A stretch of DNA of 64,000 nt from JAENVU01 sp963756815 (lineage in GTDB: Bacteria; Actinomycetota; Acidimicrobiia; IMCC26256; JAENVU01): the NCBI GenBank assembly GCA_963756815.1, contig CAVWPR010000061.1:1-64000 (forward strand), in the 5' to 3' direction. Shown piece after piece: positions 49,012 through 56,324 of the stretch. Position numbers and translations under genes: made by a program. How positions within the stretch are numbered: the first letter of the stretch is position 1; each line of letters opens with the position of its first letter. Under the pieces are notes generated by a model, which saw only the letters and a program-made list of their open reading frames with translations, had not been told where the DNA came from and ran no database searches.

Positions 49012-49583
49012 CGGAGGTGGAGGGCGCGCTTGCCCTGCACGACGGCAGGGTCCTCGAGCAGGACGTGGCCGGAGACCAGATCACCGAAGTAGCGGACGCC
49101 GCCGCCGAACAGCACCGGCACCTGACTCACGCAGAGCTCGTCGACCAGGCCCAGGTTCAGGGCCTGCTGGATGATGTCGGCGCTCGCGATCGTGACGAAC
49201 CGCTCGCCGGCGATCTCCTTCGCCGTCGCGATCCCCGCCTCGACGCTGCTGGTGAAGGTCGTCCGCGGGAATCGCTCGGTGGCGTCGGCGGGCGGCGGCC
49301 GGTGGGTCACCACCACGACCGGCGCGCCGGCAGGGTGGTTGTCGCCCCAGCCGTCGGTCTGGTCGAACAGCCGTCGGCCGGCGACGATCGCTCCGCAACC
49401 GGTCGTGAGCTCCCGGAGCATCGACGCGCTCGCGGCGTCGACCGAGAAGGTCATGGTGTCCTGCGCGCTCGGCACCTCGGTGTCGCCGTTGCAGTACCAG
49501 TCGAACAGCTCCGCCGGGTCGTCGTCGGGCCGGGCGACGAAGCCGTCCAGCGACATGCACATGTGGGTCAGCACCTTGGTCAT
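48993..49583 (-). CDS. Dihydrofolate reductase/RibD C-terminal family protein
   Basis: A 196-residue NADPH-binding reductase fold. MSLDGFVARPDDDPAELFDWY at the start, CGAIVAGRRLFDQTDGWG, VVVVTHRPP and the C-terminal VDELCVSQVPVLFGGGVRYFGDL are the family marks. It is not a true housekeeping DHFR; substrates are unknown. GAGGAG precedes the ATG. Last gene of the four-gene arsR operon, 13 bases after the DinB-like gene. Confidence 0.88.
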   Translation of the reverse strand: MTKVLTHMCMSLDGFVARPDDDPAELFDWYCNGDTEVPSAQDTMTFSVDAASASMLRELTTGCGAIVAGRRLFDQTDGWGDNHPAGAPVVVVTHRPPPADATERFPRTTFTSSVEAGIATAKEIAGERFVTIASADIIQQALNLGLVDELCVSQVPVLFGGGVRYFGDLVSGHVLLEDPAVVQGKRALHLRYPVRR

Positions 49584-49596
49584 CTCGAATCGCTCC

Positions 49597-50147
49597 TCAG
49601 GGAGTGCGGCCGATGAAGGCCAGCAACTTGGTCTGGACGTCGGCGTCGTCGGGGACGTGGACGCGCGGCCCGTACTGACCGCTCTGGCGCAGCATCTCGT
49701 CCATCGGCAGCATGCCCTCGAGCATCGCCGCGCACTTCTCGGGTCGAGCGTCTCGTCCTGGCCGGTGGCACGGGCGAGGTCCCAGCGGTGCAGGAACACG
49801 TCGCCCGTGTAGATCATGTCGGTCGCCTGCCCGAGCGACATGCGGCCGATGTGGGGCAGATCGTGCACGCGCTCGGCGGTGGTCGGGTCGTCGAGCAGCG
49901 CCTGCACCGCGTCGGTCTGGGTGCGCCACGCGCCGACCGGGTCGTCGTCGACCGACGGACCGGCCGGCAACGTGATCCCCGCGCCGTCGAGGAACGCGGG
50001 GAACCACTCGACGAGGTGACGCACGACGTCGCGGGCGACCCATCCCTCCACCGGCGCGGGACGCTCCCACGCGTCGGGTGCCACGCCCTCGACCGTCACG
50101 GTGAAGGCGCCGGCGACCCGGCGGTGCTCGTCGGCCGGGCCGCTCAT
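49597..50147 (-). CDS. DinB/maleylpyruvate isomerase-like (TIGR03086-type) protein, frameshifted
   Basis: About 184 residues of the mycothiol-dependent maleylpyruvate-isomerase N-domain/DinB fold. AFTVTVEGVAPDAWERPAPVEGWVARDVVRHLVEW carries the first metal His, and DMIYTGDVFLHRWDLARATGQDE the other two. The C-terminal PEKCAAMLEGMLPMDEMLR is in another frame; one missing C in the CCC run near 49742 explains it, the opposite sign to most shifts here. The ATG overlaps the stop of the SRPBCC gene as ATGA. Confidence 0.82.
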
Positions 50148-50632
50148 CGGAGCTCCGCGACGAGCGCGTCGAGCTTGGCGTAGCCCTCGTCGACCCCGGT
50201 CTCCATGCCGCTGGCCAGCCACTGGTCGCGACCCTCGAAGCTGTCGACCAGCGACTGCGCGTGCAGCCGCGTGCGGCCGTCGCCGAGGTCCTCGAACCGC
50301 AACGTCTCGAGCGCGACGCCGTCGGGCTGACCGTCGAACGTGAAGGTCTGCACGATGTGCGTGTCACCGACCTCGTGGAAGCAGCCGTGGAAGCCGAACT
50401 CCGTGCCGTCGCGTCGCGCGACGTAGCGCCAGCGGCCGCCGGTCGTGGCGTCCCAGTCGAGGATCTCGGTCTCCATGCTGTTCGGACCGACCCAGCGCGC
50501 GAACAGCACGGGATCGGTGTGCGCCCGCATGAGCTCCGCCGGCGTGGCGTCGAAGTCACGGGTCATCCGGACGATCGGCAGCTCGGGGTCGGCCTCGATC
50601 GCGGCCTGGTGGCGGCTGCTGGTGGTGCTCAT
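50144..50632 (-). CDS. SRPBCC (AHSA1-type START-like) protein
   Basis: A 162-residue Bet v1-fold protein: IVRMTRDFDATPAELMRAHTDP, FARWVGPNSMETEILDWD, GGRWRYVARRDG, EFGFHGCFHEV and the C-terminal helix GMETGVDEGYAKLDALVAEL. AHSA1-type proteins are almost always encoded next to an ArsR repressor in actinobacteria, as here, and bind hydrophobic ligands. AAGGAG precedes the ATG; start and stop overlap both neighbours by 4 bases. Confidence 0.9.
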   Translation of the reverse strand: MSTTSSRHQAAIEADPELPIVRMTRDFDATPAELMRAHTDPVLFARWVGPNSMETEILDWDATTGGRWRYVARRDGTEFGFHGCFHEVGDTHIVQTFTFDGQPDGVALETLRFEDLGDGRTRLHAQSLVDSFEGRDQWLASGMETGVDEGYAKLDALVAELR

Positions 50633-50991
50633 GATGCGGCTCCTTCTGCTCGGTGACTGCTCGGTCGTTCGTCGCGCATCTCGGCGAGGACGTCGTCGAG
50701 ACGCTCGTAGCGCTCCTGGGCCTGGTCGCGATATCGCTCGATCCACTTCGTCATCAGGTCGAACACCTCCGCCTCGAGGTGGCACGGCCGGCGCTGCGCG
50801 TCCTTGCGCTGGCTCACGAGCCCGGCCTCCGCCAGCACCTTGACGTGCTTCGACACGGCCTGGACGGAGACGTCGTAGGGGTGTGCGAGCTCCCCGACGG
50901 TCGCGTCACCGACGGCGAGACGCGCCACCATGTCGCGCCGTGTCGGATCGGCGAGCGCCGCGAACACCCGGGACAGCTGGTCGTCGGCCAC
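50629..50991 (-). CDS. ArsR family transcriptional regulator
   Basis: A 120-residue winged-helix repressor: VFAALADPTRRDMVARL, then GELAHPYDVSVQAVSKHVKVLAEAGLV as the helix-turn-helix, and SQRKDAQRRPCHLEA as the wing. No metal-binding CxC motif is present, so it probably senses a ligand other than metal. The GTG at 50991 is chosen because AAGAAGGG lies before it and because the longer ORF start at 51054 would lie within the promoter. First gene of the operon with SRPBCC, DinB and DHFR-like genes. Confidence 0.9.
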   Translation of the reverse strand: MADDQLSRVFAALADPTRRDMVARLAVGDATVGELAHPYDVSVQAVSKHVKVLAEAGLVSQRKDAQRRPCHLEAEVFDLMTKWIERYRDQAQERYERLDDVLAEMRDERPSSHRAEGAAS

Positions 50992-51005
50992 GAGCCCTTC
51001 TTCAA

Positions 51006-51062
51006 TCAACTGGTTGAGGACAACGTACGCCGGTCCGGCGATGTTGTCAACCATGCGGTTGA
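51006..51062 (-). promoter_or_regulatory. ArsR promoter with two operator-like inverted repeats
   Basis: Minus strand: TTGACA (51050-51045), 17 bases, TACGTT (51027-51022), a near-perfect promoter. Two palindromes share the half-site TCAAC: TCAACC/GGTTGA around ATGC (51047-51062) covers the -35 box, and TCAAC/GTTGA around TG (51006-51017) lies downstream of the -10 box. These look like autorepression sites. Confidence 0.75.
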
Positions 51063-51165
51063 AGAAGGTGAGCCGAGCCGCAACGCTCCGGGTGCGGAGC
51101 CGGAGTCCCGGTACCGGGCGGTGCGCGCCGGCGCCGAGACGCCCGGGCGGCTCGGATGTGGAAGA

Positions 51166-52738
51166 TCAGTCGTACACGGCGGTCACGGTCGCCGCGCCCT
51201 GCTCGACCTGCACGAGACAGGCGACGGTGTCGTCGACCACCACCTGCCAGGTGACCCGCCGGGCGCGCGTCGCGCGGTCCCACCAGCGCACGTCCTGCGC
51301 CCACGGCCCCGCCCACGCGGTGACGGCACCGCCCCCGCGCGGCAGCGCGCCGCAATCAACCCGTGCCGGCGGCGCCGAGAGGTCGCCGCGCGCCGACACC
51401 ACCACCGCGCGGTCGTGGTCGTCGACCAAGGTCGCGGCCACCGGGGGATCGAGCACCCGCGCCGGCGCCGGTCCCGGGATGGCACCGGGCCAGGGAGGCA
51501 CCTCCACCGCGACCGGACCCGCCACCGGCCCGATGGGCGCGTGCGGGGCAGGCTCGCGCGGCTCACCCCACGGCACCCACCGGATCCGCTCGGCCGGCGT
51601 GCGACCGCCCTGCACCACTGCGGTCACCACGTGCTCCGGGCCGAGCAGGCCCTGGACGCGGGCGAGGACGCGCTCGGCCCGGTCGGCCGCGGCCGCGTCC
51701 CCGCCCCAGAAGCCGAGCTGGCGACCCGACGCGGGGATCACCTGGTCGGGGGCGAGACGCAGCAGGGTGAGCCCGCCGCTCAACCCACCGGTCGCGGTGA
51801 GCCAGCCGTCGAGCTGCCAACGCACACGCTCAGCGAGCGCGCCCGGGGTCAGCGCACCCTCGTGTCGCCACGCTCGTGACAGCGCTTCGCCGTGCTCGGT
51901 CTCGGCCGCCACGATCACCTGCGTGCACGCGAGCCCGCGCGCCGCGAGCCGCTCGAGCAACCGGTCGGCGAGGGTCTTGGCCGCGAACGCGGCGGCGTCG
52001 ACCCGCTCGGCAGGCGGATCGAGCTCGCACCGCTCCTCGAAGTCCGGCGGCGGGGTGGTGAGCGCCGGCGGGTGGGCGTCCTCCCCGCGCGCGAGCCGGT
52101 GCGCGGTGCGACCGTCCTCGCCCATACGGGCGAGGACCGACGCGGGTGGGAGCGCGGCGAACGCGCCGAGCGTGCGCAACCCGAGCCGGACGAGGAGATC
52201 CGCGAGCGCGGCGTCGCCGAGCGCGCCCACCGGCCACGGCGCGAGGAACGCCGGCGTCTCCCCCGCGGGCACGATGACACCCCGGCGCGCCGCGAGCCGC
52301 GCCGCGAACCCACCGTCGGCCACGCCGACGCGTGCATCGACTGATCCCGGCGGTCGTGAGCACCCTCCGGACGTGCTCGACCAGCCCGCCGTCGCCCCCG
52401 TGGTATCGCGACGGTCCGCGTGTGGGGAACGCGAGGAGCCCCGGCCGGTCGACCACCAGCCGCGGGGTGATCGTCTCCACCGCGCGGGCGACGGGCTCGA
52501 ACGTGCGCGCCTCGGCCGCGCCGTCGACGTCGAGCACGGTGATGCCGGGACACGCGGCCTCGGCCTCGCGTCGCCGGGTCCCGATGCGCACACCCTCGTC
52601 CCGCGCGTCGGCGGACACGGCCCGGACACGCTGGTGCTCCACGATCGCGACCGGACCGTCGGCCGGCGCGGCACCCACCGCCCGCGCCGCGACGATCGGC
52701 CAGTCCGGGCACCACAGGCACAGCGTGCGGACGGCCAC
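51166..52738 (-). CDS. imuB: ImuB, catalytically inactive Y-family polymerase, frameshifted
   Basis: About 524 residues. TLCLWCPDWPIVAA at the start, VSADARDEGVRIGTRRREAEAACPGITVLDVD, then, in the next frame, ARVGVADGGFAARLAAR, GLRTLGAFAALPPASVLARMGEDG and FEERCELDPPAERVDA. These are ImuB marks; the Y-family catalytic acids are missing from the N-terminal region. One extra A near 52338 joins SVDARVGV. ImuB links ImuA' and DnaE2 to the beta clamp in the SOS mutasome. The GTG at 52738 starts 6 bases after the imuA' stop. Confidence 0.92.
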
Positions 52739-52744
52739 GGCCGC

Positions 52745-53432
52745 TCAGCCGGCGAGCTCGAGCGGCGACACCGTCGCCGTCGCGCGCACCGCGCGCGGCG
52801 CGTGGCCGCGACCGCTCACCTCCCACGTCGGGACGCGGTCGGCGAGCACGCCGTCGCCCGCGCCGAGCCCCGACCATTCCCCGCCGCGCGCGTCGAGCCG
52901 CCATGACGCCTCGGCCGGCCACGCACGCGCCTCGGGCGCGAGCGCGACGAGCACCGCGGCACGTTCGCGCGTCCGGGCCACCAGGCGGCGCGCGTCGCCG
53001 AGGCGCAGACCGCGCGGCAGCTCCGCGATCACCACGCTCACGCCGTCGAGCAGCGCGGCGACGACCGTCGGCCATCGATCACGCGGGACGTCGCGCACCA
53101 CCGCGAACCGCGCCAGGTCGACGCCCGCCGCCGCGGCGGCCAGGCCACCGAGCGAACCCGAGCCGTCGACCATCGCCGCCCACTCCCCGGCTGCAGTGGC
53201 CGCGGCCGCCAGACCCAGCACCGTGCTCGTCGCGCCCGAGCCGATTGCGCCCCCCACCGCCACGACCGTCCCGCGCTGCACCGCCGGCAGCGACGGTGCC
53301 GAGCGGACCCGGGACGACGATCGACCGGTCCCGCGCCAACACCAGCGGCGCCTTGGCCGCCCCGACCGCGCTCAGGCGCGCGCGGGCCTCCTCGTCCCGT
53401 CGGGGCACCTCGGACACGACCGGCACCGCCAT
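52745..53432 (-). CDS. imuA': ImuA' (RecA-like SOS mutasome protein), frameshifted
   Basis: About 229 residues. MAVPVVSEVPRRDEEARARL at the start, then the RecA-like core GTVVAVGGAIGSGATSTVLGLAAAA, SLGGLAAAAAGVDLARFAVV, VVIAELPRGLRLGDARRLVAR and AVLVALAPEARAWPAEASWRLDAR. The Walker-A-like GAIGSGATS lacks the usual Lys, as in many ImuA' proteins. One extra G near 53283 separates the first 50 residues. The ATG at 53432 has TACGGT 6 bases upstream and a LexA box directly beyond it. Co-transcribed with imuB. Confidence 0.88.
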
Positions 53433-53438
53433 GTGCCG

Positions 53439-53459
53439 ACCGTAGCGAACATGTGTTCG
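53439..53459 (-). promoter_or_regulatory. LexA (SOS) box and leaderless -10 of imuA'-imuB
   Basis: CGAACATGTGTTCG (53446-53459) is a perfect CGAAC-N4-GTTCG site. Read on the minus strand, TACGGT (53444-53439) follows after one base and lies 6 bases before the ATG. The same box-to--10 spacing is found at dnaE2. Confidence 0.92.
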
Positions 53460-53482
53460 TATCAGCAAGCGGCACGGAGCCC

Positions 53483-53917
53483 TCAGTCGGCGACGGCAGC
53501 GGCGGAGACGATCTCGGTGGGCCGGAGGCGGCAGAGCAGCTCGCCCGCCACCCCGTTCCGGGCGCCGTAGGCCTCGGCCCGCGCCGCGCCCATGTACCGG
53601 CCGCCGATGACCGTCGCCCAGCGCCGGAGGGCGTCGGGCTCCTCGCTGATGTCGACCACGCCCTCGACGGTCACGAACGAGAACGGCGGCGCCTCGTCGT
53701 CGACACACAGCGCGACGCGTGGATCGCGTCGCAGGGTCCGACCCTTCAGGGACTCCCCGGCGGTCGTGAACACGATCGTCCCGTCGTCGACCGCGAACCA
53801 GATCGGGGCGACGTGGGGGCGTCCGTCGAGCCGGGTCGTGGCGAGCTTGCCGGTGTGCGGCGGATCCGCGGCCAGGAACGCCCACGCCTCGGCGTCGCTC
53901 ATCCGGTGGTACGGCAC
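53483..53917 (-). CDS. PPOX class F420/FMN-dependent protein
   Basis: A 144-residue intact split-barrel protein: MSDAEAWAFLAADPPHTGKLATTRLDGRPHVAPIWFAVDDG at the start (given here in part), TAGESLKGRTLRRDPRVALCVDDE and FVTVEGVVDI. The HVAPIWF and KGRTLRRDPRV motifs are common in F420-binding members. The start is either the GTG at 53917 or the ATG at 53902; the former adds MPYHR. The substrate is unknown. It is the third PPOX protein in the window. Confidence 0.85.
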   Translation of the reverse strand: MPYHRMSDAEAWAFLAADPPHTGKLATTRLDGRPHVAPIWFAVDDGTIVFTTAGESLKGRTLRRDPRVALCVDDEAPPFSFVTVEGVVDISEEPDALRRWATVIGGRYMGAARAEAYGARNGVAGELLCRLRPTEIVSAAAVAD

Positions 53918-53936
53918 CCTCGGCTGCGCTCCGCGC

Positions 53937-54308
53937 TCAGCCGGTGGGGACGGTGAGGTCGACCGGCGGTGGTGCCGGGAGACCGAGCGCCTCGTAGGAC
54001 CAGCCGGCGTCGTCGCCGTAGTACTCGAACAGGTGCTCCACCAGGTACAGCGCGCGGGCCTCGAACGTCGGCCAGGCGGACTCCGCCGCCGCGACGGTCA
54101 CGACGTTCGAGTAGATCGACACGCCGAACGCGCCCTCGGCGAGGAGCCGGGCCGCGAGCACGTCGGGTGGGCGCATGCCCATCGACCTGGCCTCCTCGAC
54201 CGTGGAATAGCGCTCGATGTCCATCCCGGTGAGCGACCGGTTGAGGTCGAAGATCCGCACCCCCGGGGCGGCCCCCGCGCGCACGGTCGCCGTGATCGTC
54301 TGGCCCAT
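53937..54308 (-). CDS. Small conserved protein, Nfu N-terminal-like (uncertain)
   Basis: A 123-residue protein. FDLNRSLTGMDIERYSTVEEA followed by LAARLLAEGAFGVSIYSNVVTVAAAESAW recalls the Nfu/NifU N-terminal scaffold domain, in which a short helix and a VxIxxNxVTV strand alternate. There is no CxxC, so it would not bind an Fe-S cluster by itself. The match is from memory and weak. TAGCCT lies 7 bases before the ATG (54321-54316), indicating a leaderless transcript. It may be transcribed together with the PPOX gene downstream. Confidence 0.55.
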   Translation of the reverse strand: MGQTITATVRAGAAPGVRIFDLNRSLTGMDIERYSTVEEARSMGMRPPDVLAARLLAEGAFGVSIYSNVVTVAAAESAWPTFEARALYLVEHLFEYYGDDAGWSYEALGLPAPPPVDLTVPTG

Positions 54309-54315
54309 GGGCGTC

Positions 54316-54321
54316 AGGCTA
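54316..54321 (-). promoter_or_regulatory. -10 box (TAGCCT)
   Basis: Read on the minus strand, TAGCCT is 7 bases before the ATG at 54308. Confidence 0.5.
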
Positions 54322-54355
54322 CAAGCCGCCCCGAGCGTGCCTCACACCCACGACG

Positions 54356-54559
54356 TCACACCCACCACATGTCGTTGGTGCGGCGCCGCTCCTCGCGCAC
54401 GTCCTCGGTCGAGAAGACGACCGGGAGGACGGAGCCGTCGGAGCGGCGGCGGACCCGGTATCCGGGGTCGGCACCGGTGACCGACTCCACCACCTCGAAC
54501 CCGCGGGCCCAGGCGCGGTCGAACCTCGATCGCACCTCCACGCGGGTCCCGGAGTCCAC
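54356..54559 (-). CDS. Hypothetical 67-residue protein
   Basis: A short basic protein: VEVRSRFDRAWARGFEVVE, GYRVRRRSDGSVLPVVFSTEDVREERRR and a C-terminal MWWV. From memory, proteins with RFDxxWxxGFEV and RRRSDGSVLP recur in actinobacteria beside unrelated genes; the function is unknown. The GTG at 54559 has TACGAT 6 bases upstream. It is divergent from rnhB. Confidence 0.7.
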   Translation of the reverse strand: MDSGTRVEVRSRFDRAWARGFEVVESVTGADPGYRVRRRSDGSVLPVVFSTEDVREERRRTNDMWWV

Positions 54560-54565
54560 GCGGCG

Positions 54566-54603
54566 ATCGTAAACCCGCCCTCAAGTGGGTCCCTTGCTAC
54601 CGT
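54566..54603. promoter_or_regulatory. Divergent leaderless -10 boxes, small protein and rnhB
   Basis: Minus strand TACGAT (54566-54571) precedes the GTG at 54559 by 6 bases. Plus strand TACCGT (54598-54603) precedes the rnhB ATG at 54610 by 6 bases. Confidence 0.55.
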
Positions 54604-54609
54604 CGGCCG

Positions 54610-55279
54610 ATGCCGTCCTCGACCCGCACGAAGCCCACGCTGCGGCTCGAGCGCAAGTGCTGGCAGGCCGGCGACCGGCTCGTGTGCGGCATCGACGAGG
54701 TCGGACGCGGCGCGTGGGCGGGGCCCGTGACCGTCGCCGCGGTGATCCCCGCCCCCGACCACCTGCGCGGCATCCGCGACTCCAAGATGCTCACTCCCGC
54801 CCAGCGCGAGGTCGCGGCCGCGCACGTGCGCACCTGGGCGCGCGCGTTCGCGGTCGGGCACGCCACCCACGAGGAGTGCGACGAGCTCGGCATGACCGCG
54901 GCGTTGCGCACCGCGGGCTGTCGCGCGCTCGCGCAGCTCGCGATGCAGGGCTACGAGCCGGACCGCGTGATCCTCGACGGCAACCACGACTACCTCCGCA
55001 TGGGCGCTCGCGTGACGACGGTGATCAAGGGCGATGCGACGTCGCTCGCGGTCGCGGCCGCGAGCTGCGTGGCCAAGGTCGCACGCGACGCGCTCGATGG
55101 CCGACGAAGCGGAGCACTTCCCTGCGTACGGGTTCGAGTCGAACCGTGGCTATCCCGCGCCGGTGCACAAGGCCGCGCTCAACGCGCACGGGCCGACCAC
55201 GATCCACCGCCGGTCGTGGATCTTCATGGACGGCCTCGTGTGGGGCGGTCTCGCGCCGCCGCCCGGACGCCTCTTCTAG
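54610..55279 (+). CDS. rnhB: Ribonuclease HII, frameshifted
   Basis: A 222-residue enzyme that removes ribonucleotides from DNA. The catalytic acids appear in VCGIDEVGRGAWAGPV (Asp-Glu), near RDSKMLTPAQRE, and in RVILDGNHDYL; KGDATSLAVAAASCVAKVARD is the conserved helix. One extra G near 55097 separates RDAL from MADEAEHFPAYGFESNRGYP. The leaderless promoter string TACCGTCGGCCGATG is nearly the same as at 5888 and 27608. The stop overlaps the convergent GYD gene by 4 bases. Confidence 0.95.
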
Positions 55280-55575
55280 GTCGCGTCGGTCGCGCCCAGC
55301 GCGGTGATCAGGGTCTCGATCGGCAGGGCCTGCATCGTGGTCGTGCGCATCGTCCCGCGCGCCGCGAGCGCGACCGCGGCACGCGCCATCGCCGCCTCGT
55401 CCGGTGCCTCGATGATGTTGAGGAAGTCCCACTGCCCCATCAGCGCGTACTGCGCGACGACGGTGAGGCCCATCGACTCGACCTCGTGCGTGACCTCGCG
55501 CAGCCGGTCCGGGTTCTCCCTGAGGGTCGCCCAACCGCCGGGGCCGAGCGTGCTCAACATCGCGTAGGTAGGCAC
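55276..55575 (-). CDS. GYD domain protein
   Basis: A 99-residue ferredoxin-like-fold protein: YAMLSTLGPGGWATLRENPDRL, VVAQYALMGQWDFLNIIEAPD and AMARAAVALAARGTMRTTTMQAL. GQWDFLNI takes the place of the GYDxV motif of the family. The role is unknown. The GTG at 55575 is 6 bases after TAGGGT (55587-55582). Confidence 0.88.
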   Translation of the reverse strand: MPTYAMLSTLGPGGWATLRENPDRLREVTHEVESMGLTVVAQYALMGQWDFLNIIEAPDEAAMARAAVALAARGTMRTTTMQALPIETLITALGATDAT

Positions 55576-55581
55576 CGACGG

Positions 55582-55587
55582 ACCCTA
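55582..55587 (-). promoter_or_regulatory. -10 box (TAGGGT) of the GYD gene
   Basis: Read on the minus strand, TAGGGT is 6 bases before the GTG at 55575. Confidence 0.5.
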
Positions 55588-55600
55588 CCGTGCGCGGTCG

Positions 55601-56245
55601 TCAGGCTCCGAGGAGCGCGACACGCACGTCGGCGAGCGTCGTGAACGCTTGGTACGGGACGCCGGCGCGGTCACACCAGCGCGCGAGACCGTCCTTGGCG
55701 AAGAGCACGTCGACGAGCAACGCCGCCTTCTGGTCGCTCGCGCCGTCGCCCACGAGCACCGTCGTGCGACCGCGGTGCTTGGCATCCTTGATCGGCGCCT
55801 GCTTGCACGTCCCGCACGACGAGCACGCACAGCAGCGATCGGCGTTCGGGAACTCGAGCGTGCCGGCGGTCCAGTCGACGTCGTTGGTGACGACCGGCAG
55901 CCCGAGGTGCGCGAGCCGCTCGTGCACGTAGAAGCCGAAGCCGTCGGACACGACCGCGACCTCGGCGCCGGCGGCGCGCAATCCGTCGACGAGCTCCTCG
56001 AGTCCGGGATCGAGCGGAATCTCGGCCGCCGCGGCGCGCAGCTGCACCTCGTCCTTGGGGAGGAGGTCCCACTCGTCGAGCAGGCACACCCGGGAGCCGA
56101 TCCCACCGCGCACGTACTCGTCGTCGATCTCGCGCCAGCGGGGAGGAGCGAACCGCTCGAGCAGCGCGACCCCGGTGTCACGGGTGCTGATCGTGCCGTC
56201 GTAGTCGAGGAACACCGCGACGTGCGACAGGTCGAGCGGCGCCAT
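55601..56245 (-). CDS. HAD-IB (MtnX-like) phosphatase with Cys-rich loop
   Basis: A 214-residue haloacid-dehalogenase phosphatase. Motif I is AVFLDYDGTISTRDTG near residue 12, motif II is VAVVSDGFGFYV, and motif IV is VLVGDGASDQKAA with the metal Asp. Between them NADRCCACSSCGTCKQAPIKD holds five Cys in a 13-residue stretch, probably a metal site or disulfide knot. It resembles 2,3-diketo-5-methylthio-1-phosphopentane phosphatase, but the substrate is not certain. TACGAT (56257-56252) lies 6 bases before the ATG. Confidence 0.85.
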   Translation of the reverse strand: MAPLDLSHVAVFLDYDGTISTRDTGVALLERFAPPRWREIDDEYVRGGIGSRVCLLDEWDLLPKDEVQLRAAAAEIPLDPGLEELVDGLRAAGAEVAVVSDGFGFYVHERLAHLGLPVVTNDVDWTAGTLEFPNADRCCACSSCGTCKQAPIKDAKHRGRTTVLVGDGASDQKAALLVDVLFAKDGLARWCDRAGVPYQAFTTLADVRVALLGA

Positions 56246-56251
56246 GCGCGC

Positions 56252-56257
56252 ATCGTA
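56252..56257 (-). promoter_or_regulatory. -10 box (TACGAT) of the HAD phosphatase gene
   Basis: Read on the minus strand, TACGAT is 6 bases before the ATG at 56245. Confidence 0.5.
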
Positions 56258-56324
56258 GGGGCGCTTCGCTCGGATCCCGCGCCGAAATGGTGCACAATGA
56301 GCAACTCGCTGGGAGGTGGGGGCC

